NCBI GenBank assembly: GCA_017546785.1 | Contig: JAFYRW010000031.1 | Span: 67,151-126,401 of the forward strand | DNA: 59,251 nt | Source: Bacteroidaceae bacterium | GTDB taxonomy: Bacteria > Bacteroidota > Bacteroidia > Bacteroidales > Bacteroidaceae | Direction: 5' to 3' | Shown: one piece after another, positions 36,118 through 44,650 of the stretch | Position numbering within the stretch: position 1 is the stretch's first letter | How the letters are laid out: every line of letters starts with the position of its first letter | Notes under the pieces: generated by a model | What the model saw: the letters and a program-made list of their open reading frames with translations, nothing else | What the model was told of the DNA's origin: nothing | Databases searched by the model: none | Position numbers and translations under genes: made by a program

Positions 36118-37581
36118 TTATTTCTCTTTCTCTTCCCAATGGAACGGCTCAAAGGTCGCAGCCTTGTCTTCCCATTCGGGCTTACGCATAGAGTAGATGA
36201 TGAAAGGAATTATAACTACTATTATGCATCCGATGAAAAGCACCGAGTACCATACGGCGTTGCTTCCTATTGCAATCTGTGCAGGAGGGATAAAGCTCAG
36301 TACAAAGGCCAGGAGACTGCCCAAGAATCCTACTCCCGATACTATCCACATAAGGCCGTTGCCTTTGCTGCCTATTCTGAATGGGCGAGGATAGCTCTTC
36401 ATATTGTATCGCAGATAAATTGCGGCGGCGAACATCAATAGATACATTATAAGGTATAATAGCACCGTGAGCTGCGATAGTATCTGGTAGAAACTCTGCA
36501 CCGATGGCATTATCACAAACAAAAGGCTCAATATGGTTACCATTGCTCCCTGAATGAGCAGAATATTTTTTTGTACGCCTATCTTGTTGGTTTTTTGCAT
36601 CAACGGAGGCAGATAGCCGGCTTTTCCAACGGCGAACAATCCTTTTGAGGGTCCCGACACCCAGGTAAGAACGCCTGCGAGTACACCAAAGGCAAGAGCA
36701 ATTGCAATTATCGGAGCGAACCACGATGCGTGTATATACTGCAAATAGTTGTCGAATCCAACCAAAAGGCTCTGTGTGAGGTTAATATCTTTCTGCGGGA
36801 TAATTATTCCTAAAGAGAATGTTCCCAACACAAATATTGCAACGGTCATAGCGGCTCCTATAAATACGGCGCGCGGATAGTCGCGGCTCGGCTTTTCCAT
36901 ATCCTGAACGTGTACACCAGACATTTCCATTCCTGCGTAGAACAAGAAGATACCCGAGGCTAACACAAGATTGTCCAATCGTGCAATGTCGGGGAAAAAA
37001 TTTCCTCCAAAATCCATTTGCGATGTTCCTCCCGAGACAAGATAAATTATAGCAAGGATAATGAGCAGTCCGGCAGGAATGATTGTGCCGACGAGTCCTC
37101 CAATCTTTGCTACTTTACTCACCCAGCCGAGTCCTTTCAAGGAGATAAATGTTGCAACCCAATAGATTATAAGCACTACGGCAAGAGTGTAAATCTTGTT
37201 GGAGGCCAGGGACATATCCTTTGCGCTGTCTGTGCCGATGAATGCAAGCGACACTGCGCCGAATGTAAGGACGGTGGGGTACCATATTGTACTTTCGACC
37301 CATTGCAACCATATTGCAAGGAATCCTATCCTTTTGCCGAACGCCTCGCCAACCCATCGGAAAACACCGCCCTGCTTATCCTGAAACATAGAGGCAAGCT
37401 CAGCAGCAACAAATGATGTTGGTATCAGAAACACAATTGCAGCAAAAAGATAATAAAATGCCGAACTAAGGCCATATTCAGCCTCGGCAGGGAGTCCTCT
37501 TAGCGATACAACTGCTGTTACATTCATTATCGCGAGTGTCATTACTCCCAATTTTACCGAATTTCCCAATTTACTTGACAT
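36118..37581 (-). CDS. APC-superfamily amino acid permease, GadC-like
   Basis: A 12-helix inner-membrane amino acid antiporter or permease (487 residues). The N-terminal segment VMTLAIMNVTAVVSLRGLP and LFYAGMEMSGVHVQDMEKPSRDYP (two adjoining parts) are characteristic of the glutamate/GABA antiporter branch that includes GadC, as is GVLAGVLTWVSGPSKGL. The usual partner, glutamate decarboxylase gadB, is not adjacent, so the transported pair remains open. It is single-gene and divergent from the ilv leader. Confidence 0.85.
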   Translation of the reverse strand: MSSKLGNSVKLGVMTLAIMNVTAVVSLRGLPAEAEYGLSSAFYYLFAAIVFLIPTSFVAAELASMFQDKQGGVFRWVGEAFGKRIGFLAIWLQWVESTIWYPTVLTFGAVSLAFIGTDSAKDMSLASNKIYTLAVVLIIYWVATFISLKGLGWVSKVAKIGGLVGTIIPAGLLIILAIIYLVSGGTSQMDFGGNFFPDIARLDNLVLASGIFLFYAGMEMSGVHVQDMEKPSRDYPRAVFIGAAMTVAIFVLGTFSLGIIIPQKDINLTQSLLVGFDNYLQYIHASWFAPIIAIALAFGVLAGVLTWVSGPSKGLFAVGKAGYLPPLMQKTNKIGVQKNILLIQGAMVTILSLLFVIMPSVQSFYQILSQLTVLLYLIMYLLMFAAAIYLRYNMKSYPRPFRIGSKGNGLMWIVSGVGFLGSLLAFVLSFIPPAQIAIGSNAVWYSVLFIGCIIVVIIPFIIYSMRKPEWEDKAATFEPFHWEEKEK

Positions 37582-37853
37582 AATCTAAAATGTTTATAAT
37601 GTTCATACTTGCTCTGTTTATAACAAACAATGGCGGGCAATGTTCGGCGTTTAGGGCAGCGCTGCAGTGTTGTACGTTCCAGCTGTGATGGCAACTTTCC
37701 TCCGATGCACTTTTTAAAGGGATTTTTTGTCAATAAGGCTTTTTTTATGCTACTTTTTGTTGCACAAATGGCCTGTTTTGGTGTAATTTTATTTAAAAAT
37801 CTTACTAAAAGATGATTTTTTGCTCTGTGAACAACTCTTTTTCCTTAATTTCT
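37582..37853. other. Spacer between permease gene and ilv promoter
   Basis: This 270-bp stretch holds the start-side control region of the permease, where I could not find a good TAnnTTTG. It also has an AT-rich tract running up to the ilv promoter. A 61-codon plus-strand frame (37630-37815) has no supporting signal and is not called. Confidence 0.4.
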
Positions 37854-37884
37854 TTTGATATACTGAAAAAAGGAGTTACTTTTG
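37854..37884 (+). promoter_or_regulatory. Promoter of the ilv operon
   Basis: TTTG (37854-37857), a 19-base spacer and TACTTTTG (37877-37884), a perfect Bacteroidota -33/-7 pair. The predicted start is near 37889, giving a leader of about 208 nt. Confidence 0.85.
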
Positions 37885-37918
37885 CGAGTAGGAAAAACTA
37901 TTTGTCAAATTTGAGAAT

Positions 37919-37987
37919 ATGAAGTCGCATAACCAGCCAAATAGTTCACTACAGACTAACGTGGTGATTGTCGTCCTATCGAATTAG
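37919..37987 (+). CDS. ilv operon leader peptide
   Basis: A 22-codon frame (ATG 37919-37921, TAG 37985-37987) begins about 30 nt after the predicted transcription start. It starts MKSHNQPNSS and carries the run Val-Val-Ile-Val-Val-Leu at codons 15-20 (37961-37978). Six consecutive branched-chain codons in a 22-codon frame directly ahead of ilvDBNC is the hallmark of a peptide that senses charged tRNA(Val/Ile/Leu). No Shine-Dalgarno site is seen, as usual in this phylum. The product itself is probably not functional; ribosome position on it sets the RNA fold downstream. Confidence 0.85.
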   Translation: MKSHNQPNSSLQTNVVIVVLSN

Positions 37988-38056
37988 AGGGATGAGAATG
38001 GCTGTGCAGGCATTATACGATGCAAGCCTTTCTCGATAAAGAGGAGGGCTTTTTTA
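37967..38056 (+). promoter_or_regulatory. Transcription attenuator of the ilv operon
   Basis: Three competing stems are visible. Stem 1:2 is ATTGTCGTCCT (37967-37977, the Ile-Val-Val-Leu codons) with GGATGAGAAT and its flank (37989-37999), ten pairs and one mismatch. The antiterminator 2:3 is GAGAATGGCTGTGC (37994-38007) with GCAAGCCTTTCTC (38022-38034), about 12 pairs. The terminator 3:4 is AAGCCTTTCTC (38024-38034) with GAGGAGGGCTT (38041-38051), 11 pairs, loop GATAAA, then T6 to 38055. A ribosome stalled on the Val/Ile codons would free segment 2 for the antiterminator. One that reaches the stop codon would cover segment 2 and allow termination. Confidence 0.85.
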
Positions 38057-38096
38057 TATTGTTGAATCCGCCCGTTGTTGGGCCAAAATATTTGAT

Positions 38097-39899
38097 ATGA
38101 AAATTAAACTGAGAAGTGCACAATGTACCGAAGGTCGCCGTATGGCAGGCGCCCGCGCCCTTTGGATAGCAAATGGAATGAAACGTGAAATGTTCGGCAA
38201 GCCAATCATTGGTATTGCCAATTCATTTACTCAACTTGTGCCGGGACACACCCATCTTCACGAGGCTGGGCAAATTGTCAAACAGGAAATTGAAAAGCTT
38301 GGCTGCTATGCTGCCGAGTTTAATACTATAGCCATTGACGATGGTATAGCAATGGGACACGACGGTATGTTGTACTCATTACCTTCGCGCGACATTATCG
38401 CCGACAGCGTAGAGTATATGTGTAACGCCCACAAGGTTGATGCGTTGGTATGTATCTCTAACTGCGATAAGATTACTCCGGGAATGCTTATGGCCTCTAT
38501 GCGCCTTAATATCCCCACAGTATTTGTATCGGGTGGTCCTATGGAGAAGGGGGAATGGAAAGGTGAGAATCTCGACCTTATCTCGGCAATGGTAAAGGCT
38601 GCCGATACTACTGTCAGCGACGAGGAGCTTGCCGAGGTAGAGCGTCGCTCTTGCCCCGGATGCGGTTGCTGCTCGGGAATGTTTACCGCAAACTCAATGA
38701 ACTCTCTTACCGAGGCTATCGGACTCTCATTGCCAGGAAACGGCTCAATATTGGCTACACACGCCAACCGTGTGCAGTTGATGAAGGATGCCGCTCATCA
38801 GATTGTTACAAATGCACTCAAATATTACGAGGAGGGCGACGAGAGCGTGCTTCCGCGTAGCATTGCTGTAAGGGATGCTTTCCTCAATGCAATGACTCTC
38901 GATATTGCAATGGGTGGCTCTACAAATACCATTCTTCACCTTTTGGCAATTGCACAGGAGGCCGATGTCCAGTTCGAAATGTCAGATATTGACCGTTTGA
39001 GCCGTATGGTTCCCTGTCTTTGCAAGCTTGCTCCCAACAGCGCAAAATATAGCGTGCAGGATTGCGGACGCGCAGGAGGTATAATAGGTATTATGGGCGA
39101 GCTTGCTAAGGGTGGCTTGTTGAATACCAGCCTCAAACGAGTGAACGGAGCTACTCTTGCCGAGGATATTGAGCGTTACAGCATTACCGGTGAGAGCGTT
39201 GGTGAGGAGGCTGCACGTATCTATGGAACAGCTCCCGCAAATGTATTCTGTAATAAATTGGGTGCTCACGCATCTAAATACGATACTCTCGACACAGACA
39301 GAGAGAGTGGCTGCATACGCGACCTTGAGCACGCCTATACCAAAGATGGTGGCCTTGCTATCCTGTTTGGAAATATTGCAAAGAACGGATGCGTGGTTAA
39401 GACTGCAGGAGTAGACGAGAGTATATGGAAATTTACCGGAACAGCAAAGGTGTTCGACTCTCAGGATGCAGCCGTAGAGGGCATTTTGGGCGGTAAGGTT
39501 CAGGCTGGCGACGTTGTCGTTATTGTGTACGAGGGCCCCAAAGGTGGTCCCGGTATGCAGGAGATGCTCTATCCTACCTCTTATATAAAATCGCGTCATT
39601 TGGGTAAAGAGTGCGCTCTTATCACCGACGGACGATTCAGCGGTGGAACATCGGGCTTGAGCATCGGTCATATTTCTCCCGAGGCTGCAGCCGGTGGTGC
39701 TATCGGTAAATTGCGCGACGGAGATATTATTGAGATTGATATCCCCAACCGCAGTATAAACGTAAAACTTACAGACGAGGAGCTTGAGGCACGCGAAATG
39801 TTCCCTCTCACTCGCGACAGAGTAATTTCGAAGAGCCTTAAGGCTTATGCTAATATGGTTAGCTCAGCCGATAAAGGCGGTGTTAGAATAATAGAGTAA
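38097..39899 (+). CDS. ilvD: Dihydroxy-acid dehydratase
   Basis: The enzyme dehydrates 2,3-dihydroxy-isovalerate and -3-methylvalerate to the keto acids of valine and isoleucine. The iron-sulfur/magnesium site is shown by [10 protein letters not shown] (Cys123-Asp124-Lys125) and [19 protein letters not shown] (cysteines 186-192). The [11 protein letters not shown] segment places it with the E. coli-like form. The length of 600 is normal. It is the first gene of ilvD-ilvB-ilvN-ilvC, 40 bp after the attenuator's T-run, and 21 bp before ilvB. Confidence 0.97.
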   Translation: MKIKLRSAQCTEGRRMAGARALWIANGMKREMFGKPIIGIANSFTQLVPGHTHLHEAGQIVKQEIEKLGCYAAEFNTIAIDDGIAMGHDGMLYSLPSRDIIADSVEYMCNAHKVDALVCISNCDKITPGMLMASMRLNIPTVFVSGGPMEKGEWKGENLDLISAMVKAADTTVSDEELAEVERRSCPGCGCCSGMFTANSMNSLTEAIGLSLPGNGSILATHANRVQLMKDAAHQIVTNALKYYEEGDESVLPRSIAVRDAFLNAMTLDIAMGGSTNTILHLLAIAQEADVQFEMSDIDRLSRMVPCLCKLAPNSAKYSVQDCGRAGGIIGIMGELAKGGLLNTSLKRVNGATLAEDIERYSITGESVGEEAARIYGTAPANVFCNKLGAHASKYDTLDTDRESGCIRDLEHAYTKDGGLAILFGNIAKNGCVVKTAGVDESIWKFTGTAKVFDSQDAAVEGILGGKVQAGDVVVIVYEGPKGGPGMQEMLYPTSYIKSRHLGKECALITDGRFSGGTSGLSIGHISPEAAAGGAIGKLRDGDIIEIDIPNRSINVKLTDEELEAREMFPLTRDRVISKSLKAYANMVSSADKGGVRIIE

Positions 39900-39920
39900 T
39901 AACCTTCAAACAGATAACCG

Positions 39921-41612
39921 ATGAAAGAGATTATAACAGGAGCAGAAGCTCTTATGCGTTCTCTTATGAACGAGGGAGTTGATACTATTTTCGGCTATCC
40001 GGGTGGTTCAATTATGCCGGTATTCGATGCAATGTACGACCATAGAGACGATTTTCGTCAGGTGGTGGTACGACACGAGCAGGGAGCTGCGCACGCTGCA
40101 CAGGGATATGCTCGCAGTTCGGGTAAGGTTGGTGTCTGCATTGTCACCAGCGGTCCCGGTGCAACAAATACATTGACCGGTATAAGCGATGCTATTCTCG
40201 ACAGTACTCCCATTGTGGTAATTGCCGGACAGGTAGCATCGTCGGTGTTGGGAACAGATGCCTTTCAGGAGATTGACCTTGTTGGCGTTACCCAACCTAT
40301 AAGCAAATGGAGTTATCAGATTAGACGTGCCGAGGATATTGCTTGGGCTGTGGCACGCGCCTTTTATATTGCCCGCAGCGGACGTCCCGGTCCTGTAGTG
40401 CTCGATTTTACTAAGAATGCGCAGACATCACAGGTTGCATTCGAGCCCGAGATTGTTGATAATATCCGCAGCTACGTTCCCTATCCGAAACCTGATATGA
40501 ATGCTGTACGCGAGGCTGCCGAGCTTATCAGCCGTGCGCGTCGTCCCTTTGCACTCATTGGTCAGGGTGTTGAACTTGGTGAGGCTCACGAGGAGCTTAA
40601 AGCTTTCCTCGAGAAGGGTAATATTCCTGCTGCAAGAACATTGTTGGGTCTTTCGGCACTTCCCAGCGACTATCCTTTGAATGTGGGTATGTTGGGAATG
40701 CACGGAAACTTCGGCTGTAACGCAAACACCAACCAGTGTGATGTCCTTATTGCTATCGGTATGCGATTCAGCGACCGTGTAACAGGTAATCTGAATACAT
40801 ACGCAAAGCAAGCAAAGGTGATTCATCTTGATATTGACCGTGCCGAGATTGACAAGAATGTAAAGGCCGATATTCCCGTGATTGGCGACTGTAAGGAGAC
40901 TCTTCCCCTTATTACAGAGCTTATGTCAAAAGGTGAGCACTCTGAATGGATTGCAAGCTTTGCCGATTACGATGCAATAGAGAACGAAAAGGTTACCAAT
41001 AAGGCTCTTAATCCGGGTTGCGGTCCTTTGAAAATGGGAGAGGTTGCGCGTAAAGTGAGCGAAGCTACAGAGCACAGCGCAGTGCTTGTTACCGACGTTG
41101 GTCAGAATCAGATGATGTCGTGCCGTTACTTTAAATATACAAAGCCTCACAGTCTATTGACATCAGGAGGATTGGGTACAATGGGATACGGTCTTCCCGC
41201 AGCTATCGGTGCTACAATCGCAGTTCCCGAAAGAACCGTTTGTGTGTTTATGGGCGACGGTGGTATGCAGATGAACATTCAGGAACTTGGTACCATTATG
41301 GAGCAGAAGGCACCTGTGAAGATGATTCTTTTGAATAACAACTATCTTGGAAACGTTCGTCAGTGGCAGGAACTTTTCTTCAACCACCGTTATTCTTGTA
41401 CTCCTATGCTCAACCCCGACTACAATATGATTGCTGCAGCTTACGGAATACCTTCGCGTCTTGTTGTGGACCGCGCCGACCTTGATGCAGCCATCAAGGA
41501 GATGCTTGAGACTCCCGGAGCGTTCCTCTTGCACGTTGCAGTAGAGGAGGAGGACAATGTAATGCCTATGGTACCTCCCGGAGCGTCAATTTGTGATATG
41601 ATTTTTGAATGA
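39921..41612 (+). CDS. ilvB: Acetolactate synthase, large subunit
   Basis: A thiamine-diphosphate enzyme that joins two pyruvates, or pyruvate and 2-ketobutyrate, the first common step of Val/Leu/Ile synthesis. The N-terminal pyrimidine-binding domain has the catalytic Glu53 (VVRHEQGAAHAA). The central domain contains GMLGMHGNFGCN. The C-terminal TPP domain has GDGGMQMNIQELGTI...NN. The length of 563 is standard for the anabolic form, and the regulatory subunit gene follows after 18 bp. Confidence 0.97.
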   Translation: MKEIITGAEALMRSLMNEGVDTIFGYPGGSIMPVFDAMYDHRDDFRQVVVRHEQGAAHAAQGYARSSGKVGVCIVTSGPGATNTLTGISDAILDSTPIVVIAGQVASSVLGTDAFQEIDLVGVTQPISKWSYQIRRAEDIAWAVARAFYIARSGRPGPVVLDFTKNAQTSQVAFEPEIVDNIRSYVPYPKPDMNAVREAAELISRARRPFALIGQGVELGEAHEELKAFLEKGNIPAARTLLGLSALPSDYPLNVGMLGMHGNFGCNANTNQCDVLIAIGMRFSDRVTGNLNTYAKQAKVIHLDIDRAEIDKNVKADIPVIGDCKETLPLITELMSKGEHSEWIASFADYDAIENEKVTNKALNPGCGPLKMGEVARKVSEATEHSAVLVTDVGQNQMMSCRYFKYTKPHSLLTSGGLGTMGYGLPAAIGATIAVPERTVCVFMGDGGMQMNIQELGTIMEQKAPVKMILLNNNYLGNVRQWQELFFNHRYSCTPMLNPDYNMIAAAYGIPSRLVVDRADLDAAIKEMLETPGAFLLHVAVEEEDNVMPMVPPGASICDMIFE

Positions 41613-41630
41613 TTCTCAGAACGATAGATT

Positions 41631-42173
41631 ATGGATAAGCAATTATATACAGTAATTATTTACTCCGAGAACCTTGCCGGTGTTCTTAATCAGGTAACGG
41701 CCGAGTTTACCCGTCGCCAGATGAACATAGAGACATTGAACGTATCTTCATCTTCTATTGATGGAGTACACCGATACACTCTTTCACTTTGGAGTGATGA
41801 GCAGACTATAAACAAGGTAGTTAAGCGTCTCGAGAAAAAGATTGACGTGCTAAGAGCAAGCTATTACACCGAGGATGAGATTTTTGTCCAGGAGGTAGCG
41901 CTTTACAAGATATCTACTCCAAAATTGTTGGAGAACAGACAAATATCAAAGATTATCCGTCACAACCACGCACGCGTAATAGAGATTAACTCAACATATA
42001 CTGTAGTGGAATTGACAGGAATGACCGAGGGTATCCTTAAATTATATAAGGAGTTTGTTGCCGAGCAGTGTGTGTTGCAATTTGTAAAATCGGGACACAT
42101 TGCTGTTACCCGAGACGTAGTAGAGCATCTTACCGAGCAGCTTTTTGACGAAGATGCACGTCGCAGAAGATAA
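41631..42173 (+). CDS. ilvN: Acetolactate synthase, small regulatory subunit
   Basis: This subunit activates the large subunit and gives feedback inhibition by valine. The N-terminal ACT domain covers about residues 4-78 (YTVIIYSENLAGVLNQVTAE; FTRRQMNIETLNVS), followed by the C-terminal domain (KISTPKLLENRQISKIIRHN; TEGILKLYKEFVAEQ). The length is 180. A 50-bp AT-rich gap precedes ilvC; the acyl-ACP thioesterase gene that I recall in this position in some Bacteroides is absent. Confidence 0.95.
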   Translation: MDKQLYTVIIYSENLAGVLNQVTAEFTRRQMNIETLNVSSSSIDGVHRYTLSLWSDEQTINKVVKRLEKKIDVLRASYYTEDEIFVQEVALYKISTPKLLENRQISKIIRHNHARVIEINSTYTVVELTGMTEGILKLYKEFVAEQCVLQFVKSGHIAVTRDVVEHLTEQLFDEDARRRR

Positions 42174-42223
42174 ATATTGAATAAATAAACATTAACCAAA
42201 TAAAAAAAACATTTTCTTAGATT

Positions 42224-43273
42224 ATGGCAGAAATGAATTTTGGCGGAGTGATAGAGAATGTCATCACTCCCAAAGAGTTTTCACTCGAAAAAGCTCGTGA
42301 GATTTTGAAAGATGAGACAATCGCAGTTCTTGGATACGGTGTTCAGGGTCCCGGTCAGGCTTGTAACTTGCGTGACAATGGCTTCAACGTAATCGTTGGT
42401 CAGCGTGAGGGTAGCACTTACGATAAGGCAGTAAGCGATGGTTGGGTTCCCGGTGAGACACTTTTCTCTATCGAGGAGGCTGCTGAGCGTGGTACTATTA
42501 TATGTATGTTGCTTTCTGACGCTGCTCAGATTGCAGTATGGCCTAAGGTTGTTCCCTACCTCACAGCTGGTAAGGCTCTCTATTTCTCTCACGGATTCGG
42601 TATCAACTGGAACGACCGCACAGGTATTGTTCCTCCCGCTGATGTAGACGTTATTATGGTTGCTCCTAAAGGTTCAGGTACCTCTTTGCGTACAATGTTC
42701 CTCGAGGGCCGTGGCTTGAACTCTTCATACGCTATCTATCAGGATGCTACAGGCAAGGCTATGGATCGCGTTGTTGCATTCGGTATCGGTATCGGTTCAG
42801 GATATATGTTCGAGACAACATTCCAGCGTGAGGCTGTTTCTGACCTTACTGGTGAGCGTGGTTCACTTATGGGTGCTATCCAGGGACTTCTCCTTGCTCA
42901 GTATGAGGTTCTCCGCGAGAATGGACACACTCCTTCTGAGGCTTTCAATGAGACAGTAGAGGAACTTACTCAGTCTCTTATGCCTTTGTTCGCAGCTAAG
43001 GGTATGGACTGGATGTACGCTAACTGCTCAACAACTGCACAGCGCGGTGCTCTCGACTGGATGACTCCTTTCCACGATGCTATCAAGCCTGTTATGTATC
43101 AGTTGTACGAGTCTGTTAAGAGCGGTAACGAGGCTCAGATTTCTATCGACTCTAACTCACAGCCCGACTATCGTGAGAAACTCAACGAGGAGTTGAAGGC
43201 TCTTCACGAGAGCGAGATGTGGCGCACTGCTGAGGTTGTACGTCAGTTGCGTCCCGAGAATGAGGCTAAGTAA
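42224..43273 (+). CDS. ilvC: Ketol-acid reductoisomerase
   Basis: The enzyme isomerises and reduces acetolactate or acetohydroxybutyrate with NAD(P)H. The Rossmann motif is GYGVQGPGQACNLRDNGFNV (about 37-56). MVAPKGSGTSLR, SGYMFETTFQREAVSDLTGE and the C-terminal knotted helices follow. At 349 residues it is class I. Codon use is strongly biased to GCT, GGT, CGT and TCT compared with ilvD-ilvN, a sign of high expression. It is the last gene of the operon and is followed by a terminator. Confidence 0.97.
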   Translation: MAEMNFGGVIENVITPKEFSLEKAREILKDETIAVLGYGVQGPGQACNLRDNGFNVIVGQREGSTYDKAVSDGWVPGETLFSIEEAAERGTIICMLLSDAAQIAVWPKVVPYLTAGKALYFSHGFGINWNDRTGIVPPADVDVIMVAPKGSGTSLRTMFLEGRGLNSSYAIYQDATGKAMDRVVAFGIGIGSGYMFETTFQREAVSDLTGERGSLMGAIQGLLLAQYEVLRENGHTPSEAFNETVEELTQSLMPLFAAKGMDWMYANCSTTAQRGALDWMTPFHDAIKPVMYQLYESVKSGNEAQISIDSNSQPDYREKLNEELKALHESEMWRTAEVVRQLRPENEAK

Positions 43274-43290
43274 TTAAGACCGAATTTTTA

Positions 43291-43337
43291 CAAAATAGGA
43301 AAATCCCCATACTTTTGTAGGGGATTTTCCTATTTTG
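43291..43337 (+). terminator. Terminator after ilvC
   Basis: An 18-bp perfect stem (43291-43308 with 43320-43337) has an 11-base loop. The right arm ends TATTTTG and overlaps the -33 region of the next gene. Confidence 0.85.
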
Positions 43338-43361
43338 TTATTATACTTTCTCATATTTTTG
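43333..43361 (+). promoter_or_regulatory. Promoter of the repeat-protein gene
   Basis: TTTTG (43333-43337) and TATTTTTG (43354-43361), an exact -7 match with a slightly short spacer. Confidence 0.55.
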
Positions 43362-43404
43362 TATCGGTGAAAGGTATGTATAATATTATAATGAGATAAA
43401 TGCT

Positions 43405-44610
43405 ATGAAAAAGTTGGCGATGATTATTTTGTTGTTGGCTCCTGTTGCGCTGTTGGCACAGATAAATGACATATATTTTGTTCCAACCAAAAAGAGTGCG
43501 AAGAGTGTGGAGCAGACTCAGACAACCGAGGAGGATGTAGTGCAGAATGTAGAGGAGAATTCATCATCTTCCTATTTTATGGACGAGGATGAATATAATC
43601 GTCGCTATACCTCTTCGTTGAATAGAGTCTCTGCCGACGAGGAGTATGAATATGAGGAGTCGCCTACGGAGTATTCCAATGATTCGGAGAGTGTAACGCG
43701 CAGCTATACTATTTCCGATAATGAGGATTATAAATACTCTACACGATTGGTACGTTTCCATAGTCCCGGCAGCACATTGTTGAGAAGCCCGTGGTATTGG
43801 GACGTTGTCTATTCCGGTGGCATAAATAACTGGACTATCTACGACGATGGTATCTATTGGGATATTTATACCGATGATTGGTATTATTATTCTCCCTCTT
43901 GGTCGTGGGGATACTATTCTCCCTATTACAGAGGATGGTACAATTCGTGGGGTTATTGGAATAATCATTGGTATTATGGTTACAACCATTGTTGGGGACA
44001 CCATTGGCACAATCATTATTATCCTGTTCATACACATTCTCACGTAGGAAATAAAAGACCGTCTTATTCTAATATAAGAGGCAAAGTGGGGCCTAATGTT
44101 GCGACAAGCAATGTCCGTCGCGGTAGCAGCAACACTCAGCGTAGCAACAGCAGCAATGTTCGTCGCAGTAACAGCGACACTCAGCGTAGCAACAGCAGTA
44201 ATGTTCGTCGCAGTAACAGCAACACTCAGCGTAGCAACAGCAGCAATGTTCGTCGCAGTAACAGCGACACTCAGCGTAGCAACAGCAGCAATGTTCGTCG
44301 CAGTAACAGCGACACTCAGCGTAGCAACAGCAGTAATGTTCGTCGCAGTAACAGCGACACTCAGCGTAGCAACAGCAGCAATGTTCGTCGCAGTAACAGC
44401 GACACTCAGCGTAGCAACAGCGGTAATGTCCGTCGCGGTAGCAGCAACACTCAGCGTAGCAACAGCAGCAATGTCCGTCGCAGTAACAGCGATGATAACA
44501 GAACATACAGCCGTCCGAGCAGCACACGCTCTTCGTCGGGTTCTAACGGCTTTTCGTCGGGAGGCTCTCGTAGCAGTGGCGGTGGTTCTCGAAGCAATAT
44601 TCGCCGATAA
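43405..44610 (+). CDS. Secreted aromatic- and repeat-rich protein
   Basis: A 401-residue protein with a signal peptide (MKKLAMIILLLAPVALLAQ). An acidic linker (25-110) is followed by a region extremely rich in Tyr, Trp and His (about 130-215, e.g. WYYYSPSWSWGYYSPYYRGW). Eight full 15-residue repeats plus a partial ninth come next (235-364, consensus SNVRRSNSDTQRSNS), then a Ser/Gly/Arg tail. The acidic front, aromatic middle and basic rear make it strongly segmented in charge. It is probably disordered and envelope-associated. I know of no assigned function. It is followed after 40 bp by a FadL-like barrel gene. Confidence 0.75.
   Translation: MKKLAMIILLLAPVALLAQINDIYFVPTKKSAKSVEQTQTTEEDVVQNVEENSSSSYFMDEDEYNRRYTSSLNRVSADEEYEYEESPTEYSNDSESVTRSYTISDNEDYKYSTRLVRFHSPGSTLLRSPWYWDVVYSGGINNWTIYDDGIYWDIYTDDWYYYSPSWSWGYYSPYYRGWYNSWGYWNNHWYYGYNHCWGHHWHNHYYPVHTHSHVGNKRPSYSNIRGKVGPNVATSNVRRGSSNTQRSNSSNVRRSNSDTQRSNSSNVRRSNSNTQRSNSSNVRRSNSDTQRSNSSNVRRSNSDTQRSNSSNVRRSNSDTQRSNSSNVRRSNSDTQRSNSGNVRRGSSNTQRSNSSNVRRSNSDDNRTYSRPSSTRSSSGSNGFSSGGSRSSGGGSRSNIRR
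44107..44496 (+). repeat. Coding tandem repeat, 45-bp unit, 8.7 copies
   Basis: Units start at 44107, 44152, 44197, 44242, 44287, 44332, 44377 and 44422, with a 30-bp partial at 44467. Units 2-4 and 5-7 are the same three-unit block in tandem, including the AGC/AGT/AGC first codons; they differ only in AAC versus GAC in units 3 and 6. Unit 8 copies the special GSSN version of unit 1. The unit length is a multiple of three, so copy changes keep the frame. Confidence 0.95.
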
Positions 44611-44650
44611 TTGTCTGTTAAGGAATAATATGAACTAAAATTGGCTTATT

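Noticed and set aside
37630-37815. A 61-codon plus-strand frame with a hydrophobic stretch
   Set aside because: It has no promoter or start signal, unusual composition, and lies in the AT-rich spacer between divergent genes.
37992-38039. A second short frame (starting MRMAVQALYD) in the ilv leader as the control peptide
   Set aside because: It is not rich in branched-chain codons, and its stop lies in the terminator loop, which would give the reverse regulation. The frame at 37919-37987 fits far better.
44107-44496. The regularly spaced repeats as a CRISPR array
   Set aside because: There are no unique spacers. The units are contiguous, in frame with a signal-peptide protein, and no cas genes are present.
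44093-44527. Cys/Tyr-rich antisense frame and an Ala/Val/Thr-rich +2 frame (44096-44638) over the repeat array
   Set aside because: A 45-bp repeat is a multiple of three, so any frame open in one unit is open in all. No start region, promoter or signal supports either.
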